A DNA stretch of 64,000 bases from NCBI RefSeq assembly GCF_009730915.1, contig NW_024086962.1, positions 1 to 64,000 of the forward strand, read 5' to 3'. Origin of the DNA: Dioscorea cayenensis subsp. rotundata (lineage: Eukaryota; Streptophyta; Magnoliopsida; Dioscoreales; Dioscoreaceae). The notes below the pieces were generated by a model. The model was not told where the DNA came from. It saw nothing but the letters and a program-made list of their open reading frames with translations, and did not search any database. Positions 35,938 to 48,884 of this stretch are shown in pieces; within the stretch, counting starts at the first letter, position 1; each line of letters opens with the position of its first letter. The translations under genes and the position numbers were made by a program.

Positions 35938-36943
35938 ATGTCTAAACATTCTGGTAGTGCGGGGTACTCTCCTTATGAAGATGTCCATTTCTGTGGAAAT
36001 TTACATGGAAATGACTCAAGACCTCATTATTGGTATGAACCAATCTTTAGAGCAATTATGGTCTCGAGTGGAAGAGAAATACAATTTGACAAGAGACAAA
36101 TCTTGGGTGGAATGTTCTGCTCGGTCTTTACAGTGAAGGATGCAAACAACAGAAAAGACAGTGAAGAAATTGAACGGATGTATTCGACAAGTGGAAAATT
36201 TAAATCCGAGTGGTGCATAAGACGAAGATATTGTAAGTATTTTATATATTTTATTCTTCATAAATTTATATTTTTACAAATATACAATTCATAACATCTT
36301 TTACAGATGAATTGAGCAAAGAGAATGCTTTTGGACGATCCCAACTATAAGAAAGGGTTCAAATTTGATCATGTGTGGCAAATTGTGAGGAACTTTGAGA
36401 AGTTTAAAGATAATGTTATTACATCTAGACAAATTGATCGAAAGCATGGATTTGACTATGTGTCATCAGAATCTGAAAATCCCACGCCAGAATCGCAAGT
36501 ACCAGAATCTCCTAGACTTTCTCAATTTTCTCTTAACTTAGATGATAGTGTTGGTGGCTCACCTTCTGAATGCCCAATTGGACAGAAGAAAGCCAAATTG
36601 AAGAAAAAAATGGATGACGAGTAGCATCTTCTATTAGTCGTTTAAAAGATGATAACTCCAAGATTATGGAGATGTTAGAGAAGACTAATGCAGATCGACA
36701 AATGTTCTTAGAAATGCAGAATAAAAATCTTGCTTTTCAACAAATGAGATATGAAGACAAAATTTTGATGCGAGACTTGAAGTCTATACCTGATCCAAAT
36801 ATCTGTGCTTGTATACAAGCACAATAACAAGAAATTTTACAGAAAAGAGGATATTTTCAACAATCACCCCCTTCTGGATCTAACATGTTTAATGAAATCT
36901 TTGGCAATATTCGTGGAAGTGGCGATAACATGCCAGACTATTA
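35938..36943 (+). pseudogene. Harbinger ORF1 (Myb/NAM-associated accessory protein), broken
   Basis: ORF1 proteins are DNA-binding partners needed by PIF/Harbinger transposases; plant annotations often mislabel them glutathione S-transferase T3-like. Visible are an intron with donor GTAAGT at about 36233 and acceptor TTTTACAG at about 36306, the motif DDPNYKKGFKFDHVWQIVR, a serine/proline-rich spacer, the conserved PIGQKKAKLKKK block, and a coiled-coil-like tail (RLKDDNSKIMEMLEKTNADR) ending GDNMPDY with TAG near 36941. Breaks: a slip in the TTTT run near 36332, a shift near 36610 after KKMDD, and an in-frame TAA near 36826. The DNA-binding N-terminus is not clearly preserved. Confidence 0.7.
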
Positions 36944-37716
36944 GACATATCTACTTCAGCCTTCATTAGTTGTATTTTGAGTGTTGTGGTTTTTTCTTAT
37001 TGCTATCGATAATAATCTATGTTATAACTATTTTCTATGTTTTTATTTTAATGTTCGTGTAATTTTCGTTAATTGTAATGGATTTATATTTCATATATTA
37101 TTTTCATTAATTTTTATTTTTTTATTAATTAAAAAGTACAAACTTAAATTATAAGTTATTAATTTAATTAAAATATAAAATTATAAATATAAATTTTATA
37201 AAGGAAGAAAAAAGAATGAAAAAGAAAAAAAAACTAAAAACTAAAACTGAAAAACAAGAAAAGAATAAAAAAGATAAAAAATTAAAAATTAAAACTGAAA
37301 ACCAAAAAAGATAAAAAAAGATAAATAATAATCTGAAAAATTAAAAAAATTAAAAAAAAAAATAAACTGAAAATTAAAACTAAAAAACACTAAAAACTAA
37401 AAAGATAAATAAAGATAAATAATAAACTGAAAATTAAAAATTTAAAAATTTAAAAATTAAACTGATATTTAAAACTAAAAAAATAAAAAAAAACTAAAAA
37501 AATTTAAAAAAAAAGAAAAATAAACTAAAGATTGAAGAGAAAAAATAAACTCAAAATTAAAACTAAAAATAATTAAAAATAAATAGCGTTGCCACAGTGA
37601 TGGGCAAGAAGTTGTGTGTCACTGTAGCATTTTCCCAGATTTGTCGCCAGATTGGAGCTAATCTTGCGCCAAATCTAGGTTAAAACGCTAAATTTCCACT
37701 AGCGTTGGAGATGGCC
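36944..37716. other. A-rich subterminal region of the Harbinger element
   Basis: An A-rich run of AAACTAAAAACTAAAACTGA-like phrases (37200-37580), then a GC-richer terminal 140 bp. The same two-part layout, inverted, makes up the MITE at 63271-63912. Confidence 0.7.
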
Positions 37717-38830
37717 TAACTAATAGTTAATTATCTAGAAATCCACAGTCTCATATTTAGAGTTGTGTGTGAAATTTTAAATTGTTGTAAGGATATTCAT
37801 CATTCATGAGAAGCAAACCTCTTTATTTACAACAATCATCCAGTGATAACTGGTAAAAAAAAAAGTCTATATATTATAAATTTAAAAATAAATTTTTATA
37901 AATATGAACACATTTTGGGATTAAACTCTAAATTTTTGAACTTAAAGAGAAATAAAATATTAAAATTTTGAAATTAGAGTTGAAAGAGAAATAAAATATT
38001 AAAAATTTTATCACAATTTAATTGTTAGAATAAATAAAATAAATAAATAAATAAACAAAGATCACTAAAACCAAAAGAAAATCTAAATAATTATAAAATA
38101 AATTAAATTTGAATTTTAGATGGCAGCGCATTGTATATGGACTTATTTAAAACTTATAAAAAACATATTATTTTCTAAGATAAGATTAATGGTGACAAAA
38201 ATATATTGCATCACTTCACGTGTAGTGTGCCGAACAAAGGTAATATTTAAATTCATTCTATTCTCTAATAAAATTATAAATAAATCATTTTATATTTATA
38301 AAAAATAATTTACATACTACCTATTTTATATGTATGCTAATTTTTTAATAAACTTAAATTTTATATATTGTTAAAAATTTTTGTTGTTTTCAAATTTTAT
38401 CCTAGATATTTTATTGAGGAAATATTCAATTTAACTAATTTAGTGTGTTTTACTTAAAAATAAATAAACAAATGAATATATAGGAGTTTTTGAAACTAAA
38501 AAAAAATCTCCATCTCTCCCCACAAGAAGAAGGGACCCATGGCAGGAATCATACTACGAGAGCCAATGGGTCGTTCCTTAACCCCTAATGGCCACAAACA
38601 GATCAATGACGATCAACAACATCTGAAAAGAAATGAGGTTCTCAATGTTCAACAATGGCTGAGAAAGTCATCCTTTCCCTCCTTTTGCGAACTTGATCAT
38701 CCCTTTGATTCTCTCTTCTAGTATGCCCCTCCGCCATCTTCCTCATTCTTCTCCTCTCCACTAATCCTCCGGCCAACCTTATCTTTGCAAAGCCTACCAC
38801 CTCATCTATGGCAAGCCCAATACCTAGCAA

Positions 38831-41066
38831 TGTAACCCCTTATACCAAGCAATTCCACCAATTCTAGGTCAAACCGGTATGATCACTTGGCCTTGGTCGG
38901 GTTTATTAAATTTGGTTCTTGGGCAATGATCTGAGAGGCCTCATGTGTCATGGCCCAACCTACGGGCCTGGCACATGATAACTATCGCGACAACCCGAGG
39001 AGGATACCCACACCACTCAACTCTCAAGTAGCTGCAAGGCTAACAAAATCCCAGAAATGAGCAACACTTAACAGAATATACAAAAATATGAAATATACAA
39101 ATACATAGGGGAAGCAACAATATCACAACCTGGTAGAAGAGTTCAAAGAAATATGTTTGTCACATGTATAACAAAGTTTTCAAGACCTAGACAAGCAAGC
39201 AAACCAAGCATACAGAGTTTAAACACACTAATGGATCCATGTCCGTAGACAACATATACATGTTCAAAGGATAACATACATGATATTGGAAAGGAGTGAT
39301 GAAAGAAAGATGATGAATGCCCTCTACTTCGCCTCGCTGCCATGCTATTGACCGCTAGACCCTGAAAAGAAGGGAAGGTGAGTAACCTAAGTCACTTAGT
39401 GAATGGGTTAGCACATTTCCAAAAGAATATCAAACCGAGTAAAATAAACATCAATATTCATTTTTTCTCATAAATACACCAACTTTGAAGGATGCAACAA
39501 TTTGCATAACATATATATATATATAAGTGAAATCCATAAACATCATAAATGATAAATTTGCCCCAATCCAAGGTTTCACTTTCAAAATAATCATCTTCAA
39601 GAATAAAATGAGTTTGTAAAACATCAAACTGTGAAACTCGTTATAAAACTCATTCTTTACAAATATATGAGGAAACAGTGCACGAGAGTTCAACATAATA
39701 ATCACGAAGTCTCAAATAATATAAAGCATCTCAGAAAGCCGAAGAATGGTCTAGAAAACCATTTAAATTGTAGCCGTAGTCGTGGCTAAGTTCAGAGCCA
39801 TCAAGGCCCTCATGTCCTTGGTGTTGAACCACGGGTTCTATAAGTTAACTTCGGAATCCCGATGTATCATCCAGTCAGGACTCTACATGCCATTTGAGAT
39901 GGATAAGCAAAATTGGGTTGTTCACACCACCTCTAAAGGCTAGCCCATGGGGACCCCCTACTTCAATAGGCGGGTTCCAATCCCATCACTATCAAACCCC
40001 CTCCTCCCCTTCCCTCGCCTTGTAGGTGTAATAGTAATATAAACCACAACAATGTAACAGTTGGTCCATAACAAGGCCAATGTTCCCATGCTAGGAATGA
40101 GCATCATTCCACATAAATGTATATCACAAGCATTATATGCATATAAGATTCACACTTCATTTCAAATTTGAAAAACCAATTAATATACCCAAAGGCATAA
40201 TCATCAAATATCAATACTTTAGTTCATAATTTAATAACATAGAGATTCAACAAAACCTCCTTTTAAGATGATAATTTCTGGAAAACTTGTAATTAAAACC
40301 ATCAAAGGACACAAGTGACATTCTAAGAGAATCATGCAATATGAACAATACTCACAACTTAGGCGAGGAAGCCTCAGGTGCACTACTCCATGGCCGGCTC
40401 CTTGCCTCGCGACGAGCCTTCACCACCTAACCAACCAACACAAGCACAAAAAAGCACCAAGAATTACACAAAGAAGGCAAGCATGAAATCCCAAGGTACA
40501 AATGCAATGAAACCCTAAATCGTTTCTGAGGTTGATTCAAGACTGGCTTCCAAGGTTCCCAATGAACTCCTAAGGGCCTGAGCTTTATTCTAACGCAAAG
40601 AAGTGAAAGAAACAACTAAAGTTCACTTGTGCTACAATAATGCTACAATGAACTATAATAATCGTGATTTTCCTACAAAAACTGGTTCTAGTTTACAACC
40701 AAATGAAGGCTCCATTCAGTCTTCTAACTTAACAAACAACAAAGGAGAACTAAGGCCAAGCTTTACAAGCCATAATTCACAACCTAGGTCTATCATCCTC
40801 ATCCAAACTACAAGGATGAGAAGAATGAAGGCCAGGCTTACCTCTAATCCCAAGGAGAAAGGATTTTAAAGCTTCAATTAGCAAGAAAGAAAGGTTAACC
40901 CACCTTCTTCTCCTCCAAGAAAAGAAACTAAGCAAGATAGGAGGAAGTGGAAAAAAAGGGGCTGAAGTTGGAAATATAACCTCGGGTTGCCACAATTCTG
41001 CATTAAGCTACAATCTTGGGTGGAAAGTGCTACCAGTAGCGACCTTTGGAAAGTCGGGTTATAACA
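38831..41066 (-). mobile_element. Tekay/Del-like LTR, unit B copy
   Basis: Counterpart of 23693-25934, beginning TGTTATAACCC on the minus strand and ending GGGGTTACA. A truncated gag start follows at 38642-38830. Confidence 0.6.
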
Positions 41067-43235
41067 CCATGGATGGTTCTTGGTTTTTTTCTAGTTAGAC
41101 TAGCTTAGCCAATCTATGTTTGACTATCTTGCCAATAGTGTGGAGCCCCGAGCTTAATTAACATCTATATCACATTATGATCAAAGAAAGATGAAACTTC
41201 CCGATTGTATTTATATAGAAAAACAAAAGGGTAAAGTGGTTACTAAATTATTTGTAAAATTTAATTCTGGTCACTCAATTAAAATAAAATTTTCAATTAA
41301 ATCACTTAACTTATTATTCTTTTCCAATTAGGTTAGTATGGCTTACGCCATTAACAGTATGCAGTATGTTGACAAGCCACGTTACAAGCAATCAACCACA
41401 TTAGCATTGCAATAAGCGTAATGTAGTTAATGAAGATCCCCTTCCCGCAAGGCGTCGTAGCTACCGCTAATGCTTGAGCAGCTTTTGCTTTCCTGCAAAG
41501 GCTTTGAAGCGCTAAATATTTTCCTATTCCTCACTTGAAATCATGGTGTCAGGCAAGAGAATGAGAAGTCACCGATGATGGCAGAAATGTTGGTAGTGCA
41601 AGTTAGAATAATGGTCACCAAAACAATCCCAAGTTAAGATCAATTTGAAATTAGATGTTAGCGTGGAGATGCAGTAAACCTGCTGCTTAAAAATAAAGTG
41701 TTAAGTACCTTTCAAATCATATGATTTTTTAATTCTCATTTTACAATTTTAACAAGAGAAAGTAACGGGAGAAATGTGAATATTTCCCAAATTGGTGCAT
41801 TATTTGATGTCCTTGTATTGTCCTACATGTAGTATTGATAAAGAAATACCTTTATGTAATATTTACTTGTTGAAATTTAATGTATTCTCAATTTTTTTTT
41901 TCAAATCTTTCATTTATTTTTGGCTATAAGTTTCCTTACCTTAGCTGTTTGGTGGGTTTGCAAATTCAATGTGTACATCACCTCAATATTAGAAGATATC
42001 TAAATAATTGAAGACCCAATTTCATTAACCTAGAATGCTTGTAGCATCATAAATATTTATGTATAATATCTTTTGCTATGTAACATTGTCATTGCTCTTC
42101 ATAATGAAAATTTTAAATTTGTGATTGTATTATAAAATTGTATTTCTAAATGTATAAAATAGAAGTTTGTAAATTTACCATATGACTAAATGAAGTTTTT
42201 AGTATGGCACAATCTAGAAACTGTAATTTCTGCAAAATGGTAATTATTATGCTAGTGAGCTGTATGTCACACTGGATATGAATTTTTTTATTATAAAACT
42301 GTTACTCTTTGTGCACCCTTTTCTGAATTACTATGTTTGTAAACTGATAGTTGCTCTGTGAAATTCATTAAGTTGCTTGATCTTTGTCAATGAAATAGAT
42401 ACTTCTATTAATAACAAAACACAATCACATTCAAATTTCTTTCTTTTGCATGCCACACCCTAGAAATTGTAATTTGTGTAAAATGGCAATTGTTGTACCA
42501 GTGAACTGCATGTCTCAATGGCTATAAAATTTTTTTGTTGTAAAATTGTAACTATTTATGCACCTTTTTCTATTATTTTTGTAAACTGCTAATTTCTCTA
42601 TAAAACTCTTTATGTTGCTTTATTTATGTCAGTGAAATGGATATTTTTATTACTGAGAAAATACTATCACATTCAAATCTTCAATCATTTGTAACAAAAA
42701 TTAGTACTATGATGTAATTCATTTTCAACTAGTTAGCATAACCATATTTACATGTAATTTGCTTCAAAATTAAATTTTTAAAAAAAAAACACTTTGCTTA
42801 TTTAATACTCCCACAATATGCACAACCTCCCAAGTGGTAGTCCCTCTGTTCATGTGCACCCTTGAATATTTCTTTTTTTATTGTTGAGCATTGCCAACAA
42901 ATTGAGATGCTTTCCTTTTTTCATTGTACCATACTTCCAGCTTGAGATAAATCTCCCATATACCTTGAAGGGACTTGTCTCCCTTATTTTCTTTGTTGTT
43001 GCCTAAGTGGATTTGCAAAACCAGCTAAAGTGACGCAACTTTATTGTGTGTTTATAACTTCAGAAGAACCTTATTCAATAACCCCAAATAAGAAAACTCA
43101 TCAAAGCAAAAAAGCATTATGACCAAGAAAAAAAATGTTTAAGATTAACAACCTTACATCATGCAACGACTTGGTAGTTATTATATGTGAGTGAATCGAT
43201 CTATTTTTCTCCTATTGAAGTAAGCATCTAAACTA

Positions 43236-43303
<68 letters not shown>
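41067..43303. other. Gene-free shared part of unit B with (TAA)n
   Basis: Counterpart of 25935-27570. About 640 bp at 42515-43130 has no equivalent in unit A, where the flanks are joined. It ends in a (TAA)n tract of about 23 units (43235-43303). Confidence 0.5.
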
Positions 43304-43992
43304 GGGGATGTTTGGTTGCAATGCTTGGATTGGGAATGGATTGCGAATGGGCTCAATGCTTTGTTTGGTTGGCAGGCTTGGGAATGTGGGAGGAATCTAT
43401 GAGGAATGAGATGAGAGGAGAGGGTTGATTGGCATTCACCCCAATTGGTTGAGGAATGCCCAATCCGGATGGTGAAATGTCCATTTTACCCTTGACTTTA
43501 AAACTTTATCTATATATATAGGAAAAATGTTGAGAACATTGTAAACAAATAATAATGATAACATATTACAAATAAATTAATACTATAAAAATACAACAAT
43601 AACAATAAATTAAATTAATTCTAAAATAATAAAAATAAAATGATAACATTGTAACAAAACAACAATATTAATAATGAAGATTGATTGTAAAAATTAATTA
43701 TAAAAATTAATTATAAAAATTAATTATAAAAATAATTATGACAATAATGACAACATATTACAAATAAAATAATATTATTGGCCAATGTATTTATTTATTT
43801 AATATTTACTCTATAAGGGCATAAAAGACATTTTGCACATATTTTTTCTATTTACTTTTCTCATTCCCAATGAATTACTCTCTCATACCTTCCAACCAAA
43901 CACAGTTTTCCTTCCATTCCTAATCCATTCCCCCTTATTCTCATTCCTATCTCATTCCTCCTCAACTCCATTCCTTGCAAACAAACAGTCCC
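43304..43992. mobile_element. Tourist-like (PIF/Harbinger) MITE in unit B
   Basis: Begins GGGGATGTTTGGTTGCAATG and, inverted from the right, GGGACTGTTTGTTTGCAAGG. Flanked by TAA on both sides (43301-43303 and 43993-43995). The interior holds GGAATGG-type subterminal repeats and AT-rich sequence. Unit A at about 27570 continues from (TAA)n straight into ATATCTCACGCATAACC, so it shows the empty site. Confidence 0.85.
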
Positions 43993-44164
43993 TAATATCT
44001 CACACAACCAAAACTCTATGAAAAAAGAACATTTTGGAATAATAGAACTTATAATAGGCATCCACCTAATGGTCATCGCAAGTGGTTGCCTTGAGCTGCT
44101 TTGTCTTCTTAGAGTAGATCTCTAAGTTAAAAAAAAAAAAAATAAATAATAAAAAATAAAAAAA

Positions 44165-44201
<37 letters not shown>

Positions 44202-45056
44202 GCTATCAGCTTACTGAAGGTCAAGTAATTAAGAGCAATTTTTATCTCTTCCCTTGCCCCTAAATGTAGCTTTCGAGATCCAAGTTGATTTACATCATGC
44301 CCTTGTAGTGATTCCACTAGCTCTTCTAACCTAGAAGAAACACAAAGCAATAGCAATTAATAAAGCACAACTTACATTACTTCCAATGTCAATCCCATAA
44401 ACGGCAGCTTTCAGCAGAGAGATGTAGTTATTTATGTTGACAACTACACTCATTGTACAATAATTTGTGATAGAATGTATTGTGATATCTAACAATTTGG
44501 CGAGGTCGAAGCACTCTACATTTGCGATCTGTTGTGAAGTTGACTATACACTGCCCAACAATTCAGTAGGAGGGTTGACCTTCTACGTCAAGAGAGGTTT
44601 TTTTAGAAAAGTATAGTAAAATATAAAATAAAATCAGATATAGCAAAAGTAGAAAATTTCATTACATCAACTAGACTATTTGATAAACACTCAAATATAA
44701 TTAATTATAATTAAATACATATATGAAAAAATTACCTTTGAATGTTCCAAATCTATAACTCGAATCATGGCTAGGGTTAGAAAGGAAGAGAGATCGAGAA
44801 ATTAATCTCACAAGAGAAGAGAATTATTATCCAACGGTTAGAAAGAAATCATATTTATATAAACTTCATAAAACATGATAAACATCATCATGTAATGAAG
44901 TGACATGATACACATATGAGTCCTAAAACAACTTTTCTCTTCACGCCCTTATAATTTAATTAACTATTCGATTCCATCAAACTTTAATCACAATTTAAAT
45001 TTAAAACAAAACCCTAGCTTGATTTACAATTTCACTTCATACCATAAGGTAAATTG
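43993..45056. other. Gene-free shared part of unit B
   Basis: Counterpart of 27570-28608. Contains (CA)n at about 44166-44201, much longer than in unit A. No supported gene. Confidence 0.5.
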
Positions 45057-46067
45057 CAATGTTTTTAGAACATCATCGGACCGGCCTGTCGGACCGGTAG
45101 AACCATGAATCGACCGGCAGTCTGATCCGGTTCTATAGAGTTTGTTGACTGAAAGTCAACCAGGTCAAACTCGGCGAACCTGCCGGTTTGACCAGAACTG
45201 GGTTGACTCCAGTTCTGAACTTTTGTTCTAAAATTTAAGACTCCCATTCTTATTTCACTTATTCACAGTGGAATCAGAGCTAGTGGAGTTGACACCTTTG
45301 ATCAAATCCAAGGTCCCTATGGTGGCGAGGTTCTCTGGCACAAACACATGCTTATGTGGCACCCCGTTAGTCACCAACGAACCAACCTGCCAAATGTGGT
45401 TGATGGTCATCATCTCCATGTGGAGGCCACTCGAGTTGATGGCGTTGGCGATACAGCCGCCGGAGGCGGCTGATGGGGAAAGGAAAGCGAGGGAGAGGGT
45501 GGAGTTTGATCGATCAAAGGTCCGATGGATTGAGGAAGAGAGGTGCGGCAACAACCTGCAAGCGGCGTAGAGCTGGTTCTTGGAGAAAGCGACGGAAGAG
45601 CAAGACTGGGCAACGGCACAAGCGAAGACAGTAAGTAGAATTCTTGACGATGGTAACGGCGACTGGGACGAAATTGATGGAACTCGGATGGTTTGAGAAG
45701 GAGAAAGAAAGGCGTGGTTTTTATAAAGTTGCTAAGATTTTATTTCTTTTGAGCAGTTTTGATTGTAAATTGGTTTGAAATATTAAATTGGCTTGTAGCC
45801 ATTTTTTTAATTTTAAATTTTTTTAGTATTATTTAATAAATATGTGCATTTACATTGTGATCTATTTATTATATTTTCATCTCTAGTGTGTGTTGTGTAG
45901 ATTACTTTATACTTGATGGAATTAATATTGTGAGTTTAAAATTTTGAAGAATATATATATATATTACGCCATCCTGTTCAACCAAACCAAGTCATCCGCT
46001 CCAACCAATTGACCCATGACCCAACTGATTGGCCGGTTCACTTCTCGGTCCAGTTTTGAAAACATTG
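45057..46067. mobile_element. CAATG-ended hAT-like element, copy 3 (duplicate of copy 2)
   Basis: 1011 bp with the same GTAAATTG target duplication (45049-45056 and 46068-46075) as copy 2. Contains the same DOMON gene fragment on the minus strand (about 45250-45660), here with a different set of lesions. Confidence 0.85.
45250..45660 (-). pseudogene. Captured AIR12-like fragment, unit B copy
   Basis: Reads LPHLSSSIHRTFDRSNSTLS, AINSSGLHMEM and INHIWQVGSLVTNG without the two internal stops seen in copy 2. It has lost the start codon (ATG replaced by ATT) and the Trp positions of IHW and GWMAW. Independent decay of the two copies argues against function of either. Confidence 0.75.
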
Positions 46068-46075
46068 GTAAATTG

Positions 46076-47503
46076 TCAATTGTTAATAGCTTCTCTCTAG
46101 GTTCATAACGATTGATAATAGGATGACGTGAGTAACATCTAGCTAGTCCATGATCCACATCGTAGCCCAATTGAACATGAATAAATAGATCATTACAAAC
46201 CATTCTGGTTATAATTAACATATATGTATAAATCTTTCTTTCTTGTATCTCAACCGAGTGAGAGCCGTAAAAAATGTCAAACTCACTAAAGTTGATCATA
46301 CGCAAATAATTATGGAGACTAAAATTATCAAACTACCATTCATGTCTCATATGATTAGTTTGATTACCTTGGTCAAGGTCTTTAATCTCACCTACTCATG
46401 ATTGCAAGGGATACTAACTCGTTTACTTCCGAGGGAACAAATTCAACTTTTCAGCGGTAAGTACAATATTCAAATTTCTTTTCTAGTCACTGTAATTTGT
46501 ACCTTTAAGACGATTCTCATCTAAAAGTCTCACAAATGGGCAATAGTTGTTCATGTTGTCTACAAATAATACAATAACCAACAATCAAAAACAAATTCCA
46601 CAACAAACATCACATGCATCTACCATTAAATTGGGCTTTTAATAAAATGGTAAATCTCACAAAAATAATTTAATACTTTGACATATATCACATATGTGAT
46701 TTTAGTGAGAAACAAGAACTTCACTCAATTACAAAAACACTCCTTTTGGAATAATTTAAGAATTAAGGTGAAGCAGATACTGCATATCTATCTCATAACA
46801 ATTATAAAATACTTGTTATTTTTTGGCCTATAATAGAACACATCAGCCACCTATTTCAGAACGACATGTCTTATTGGTCAAGTGTATACCCATTGTCTAG
46901 ACATATTATGTGAACTGTAAGAGCAAACCTTTTAGGATATACTCCCACTAGCCATGACATGCCTATCATCTCCATGAAATAAATAATATAATAATAATTC
47001 AAGAAAAATCTTATCCTTTCGGCTTCAATTAATCTCAAAATATTATTATAATTATTTATTAACAATGGAAGGCCTTTAGAAAATATTTTCATAAAATAAT
47101 TTCTATCTCCCACACTTGATATTAAATACATCAAGAAAATTATATAATAATATACAAATTATCAATTAAATCCCACTAATTGTCGGATCTCATCAACCAT
47201 TGTTAATCATAATACATAATCAATCAAATGAGTAAAGCTTGCATATTATCACAATATAATATTCATGCATTGATGATGGATCAAAAAAACTTTATGCATA
47301 TTAGCACAATATAATATACATGCATGGATGATGCTAACATAACATGCATGCATGGATAGATCATAAAATGTTTGTATAATCTAAACCATCACTATGTAAA
47401 ATCAAGATATTTCTATTAAATAGATATAATCTAACATTATATATCTATATATATTATGTATTAAATTATAAATAAGGCATAATTCATGTATTCATGGAAC
47501 CTC
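46076..47503. other. End of unit B and internal stub of a Copia element
   Basis: 46076-46443 is shared with unit A. From 46444 the sequence belongs on position to the interior of the minus-strand Copia element whose primer-binding site is at 47504. No gag or pol motif is recognisable. Confidence 0.4.
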
Positions 47504-47515
47504 GCTCTGGTACCA
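47504..47515 (-). other. Primer-binding site (initiator tRNA-Met type)
   Basis: On the minus strand TGGTACCAGAGC follows the LTR end CTAACA by one base. One mismatch from the usual plant TGGTATCAGAGC. Confidence 0.8.
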
Positions 47516-47516
47516 C

Positions 47517-48862
47517 TGTTAGTAATTATCGATCTACTCAAATTAGGGTTAGAAAAATCGTTCTTATCAAATTAGGACTATCAATTACAATTAATTGATA
47601 TTTAATCAACAATTGATTAATTATCAAGAATCGATCACATGAACACATGAATATATGTGAAAGATCAGGGTTACCTCACAGAGATTTCATAAGCGCAAAA
47701 TCCTCCAACGCACACATGCAATGTTCTCGAACTTTTCACCTTTGATCCGGAAGAAGTGATGGCTTCTTTTGCTCCAAGCAACTAATGTGAATATTAGGGT
47801 TTTTGCCGTAGCCGTCTTTTGATGGCAATCACAAATTAATTAATTGAGAAACCCTAATCTCATATCACATATTTATAGGGAGTAAATATATTCGGATAAG
47901 GTTAGAACATGTAGGGTGGACCCGTTTGGGATCACTACATCTTTAGCAAATTAGTCCATACTAATTTTATAATCACAATCATGTCCATCAACAAATTGCA
48001 ATTTAATCCAAAGATTAGAGATATTCATATTTGAGACCCCAATATAATATTGTACTTATTAGTCCTTCTATCAATAAATATTCCATATAAGTGGGATAAT
48101 TAGACCACCAGTGGCACTGTCGATCTCCACTTATATGTGTGTTTCTTTACACTATTGGACATAAAAACAATTTAAGAAAAATGTATAATAATATATATTA
48201 TATATATAATAAAGTACTTTCAAAAAATTAACCGGCCGGATTTATCCAACACATAAGAAACACAATCTAGAATATTCTCTTCTACAATAAGAGTGATAGA
48301 TCTCATCTTTGATGATTACAAACCTTCATGTATTTATTATATAACCCAATGTGTCCGTATATAGCCTGTAATTAGCATCACTGGTTGACACTATCAAAGT
48401 AATATAATTTATACATAAGATTTAATAACATCCTCAGATAATAAGGACTTTCTGTAACAGAATAACTCTTTTGTTCTATGATAGTGTTTGGTCTAAGAGT
48501 TCTGTATGATCCAGTTCAATATTTGTCAATTACAAATATCCACAATGTTACTAAGAGTCTTCACTCTAGTGGCTAAGACATACCACTCTATCATATATAA
48601 TAGTACAACATATGACACCCAATAATGAATAGAAAATTATATTTTATCTCATAGGTTATGAACTATTTTGGGTTGCATGGAATATAGATAATCATGTCTC
48701 ACTTTAATGATCTCTATCATTAATTTGAAATCTATACAATGCAAGCCCATAATAATATATCATCAAACATGAATAATACAACACTCATAATTATGTATGC
48801 AATGAAATAAAACTATTTTATTATTAAACAATAACTAAAATTGGATTTGTAGGGCATACTAG
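47517..48862 (-). mobile_element. Copia (Angela-type) LTR
   Basis: On the minus strand it starts near 48862 with TATGCCCTACAAATCC, close to the start typical of Angela LTRs, and ends CTAACA at 47517 followed by the primer-binding site. It holds a TATA box (TATAAATA, 47870-47877 on the complement) about 350 bp before the end, marking U3/R. Length about 1.35 kb. The first few bases (usually TGTTGGAAA) are not preserved, and no second LTR lies in the window. Confidence 0.7.
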
Positions 48863-48884
48863 TTTTTCATCTCAAATCATGCAC

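Larger units (their letters stand above)
33388..37716. mobile_element. PIF/Harbinger DNA transposon with truncated left end
   Basis: The right terminus read inward is GGCCATCTCCAACGCTAGTG, a typical PIF/Harbinger end, followed by TAA at 37717-37719. Inside are both genes of an autonomous element: a minus-strand DDE transposase and a plus-strand ORF1, divergently arranged around a 130-bp tandem repeat. A TAA also stands at 33385-33387, but the sequence after it has no matching inverted repeat, so the left end appears lost or rearranged. Unit A has 1.5 kb of other sequence between the same flanks. Confidence 0.8.
33061..46443. repeat. Tandem duplication unit B (incomplete)
   Basis: Second copy of unit A beginning at the break in the gypsy fragment. 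It lacks the CAATG copy 1 and the MULE, and about 170 bp preceding the MULE site. It gained a Harbinger element and a Tourist MITE. Similarity ends at 46443 (GAGGGAACAAATTC), matching 29811; the last 3.2 kb of unit A is not repeated. Confidence 0.8.

Noticed and set aside
44066..44356. Open frame with a Cys-Val run
   Set aside because: Produced by a (CA)n microsatellite.
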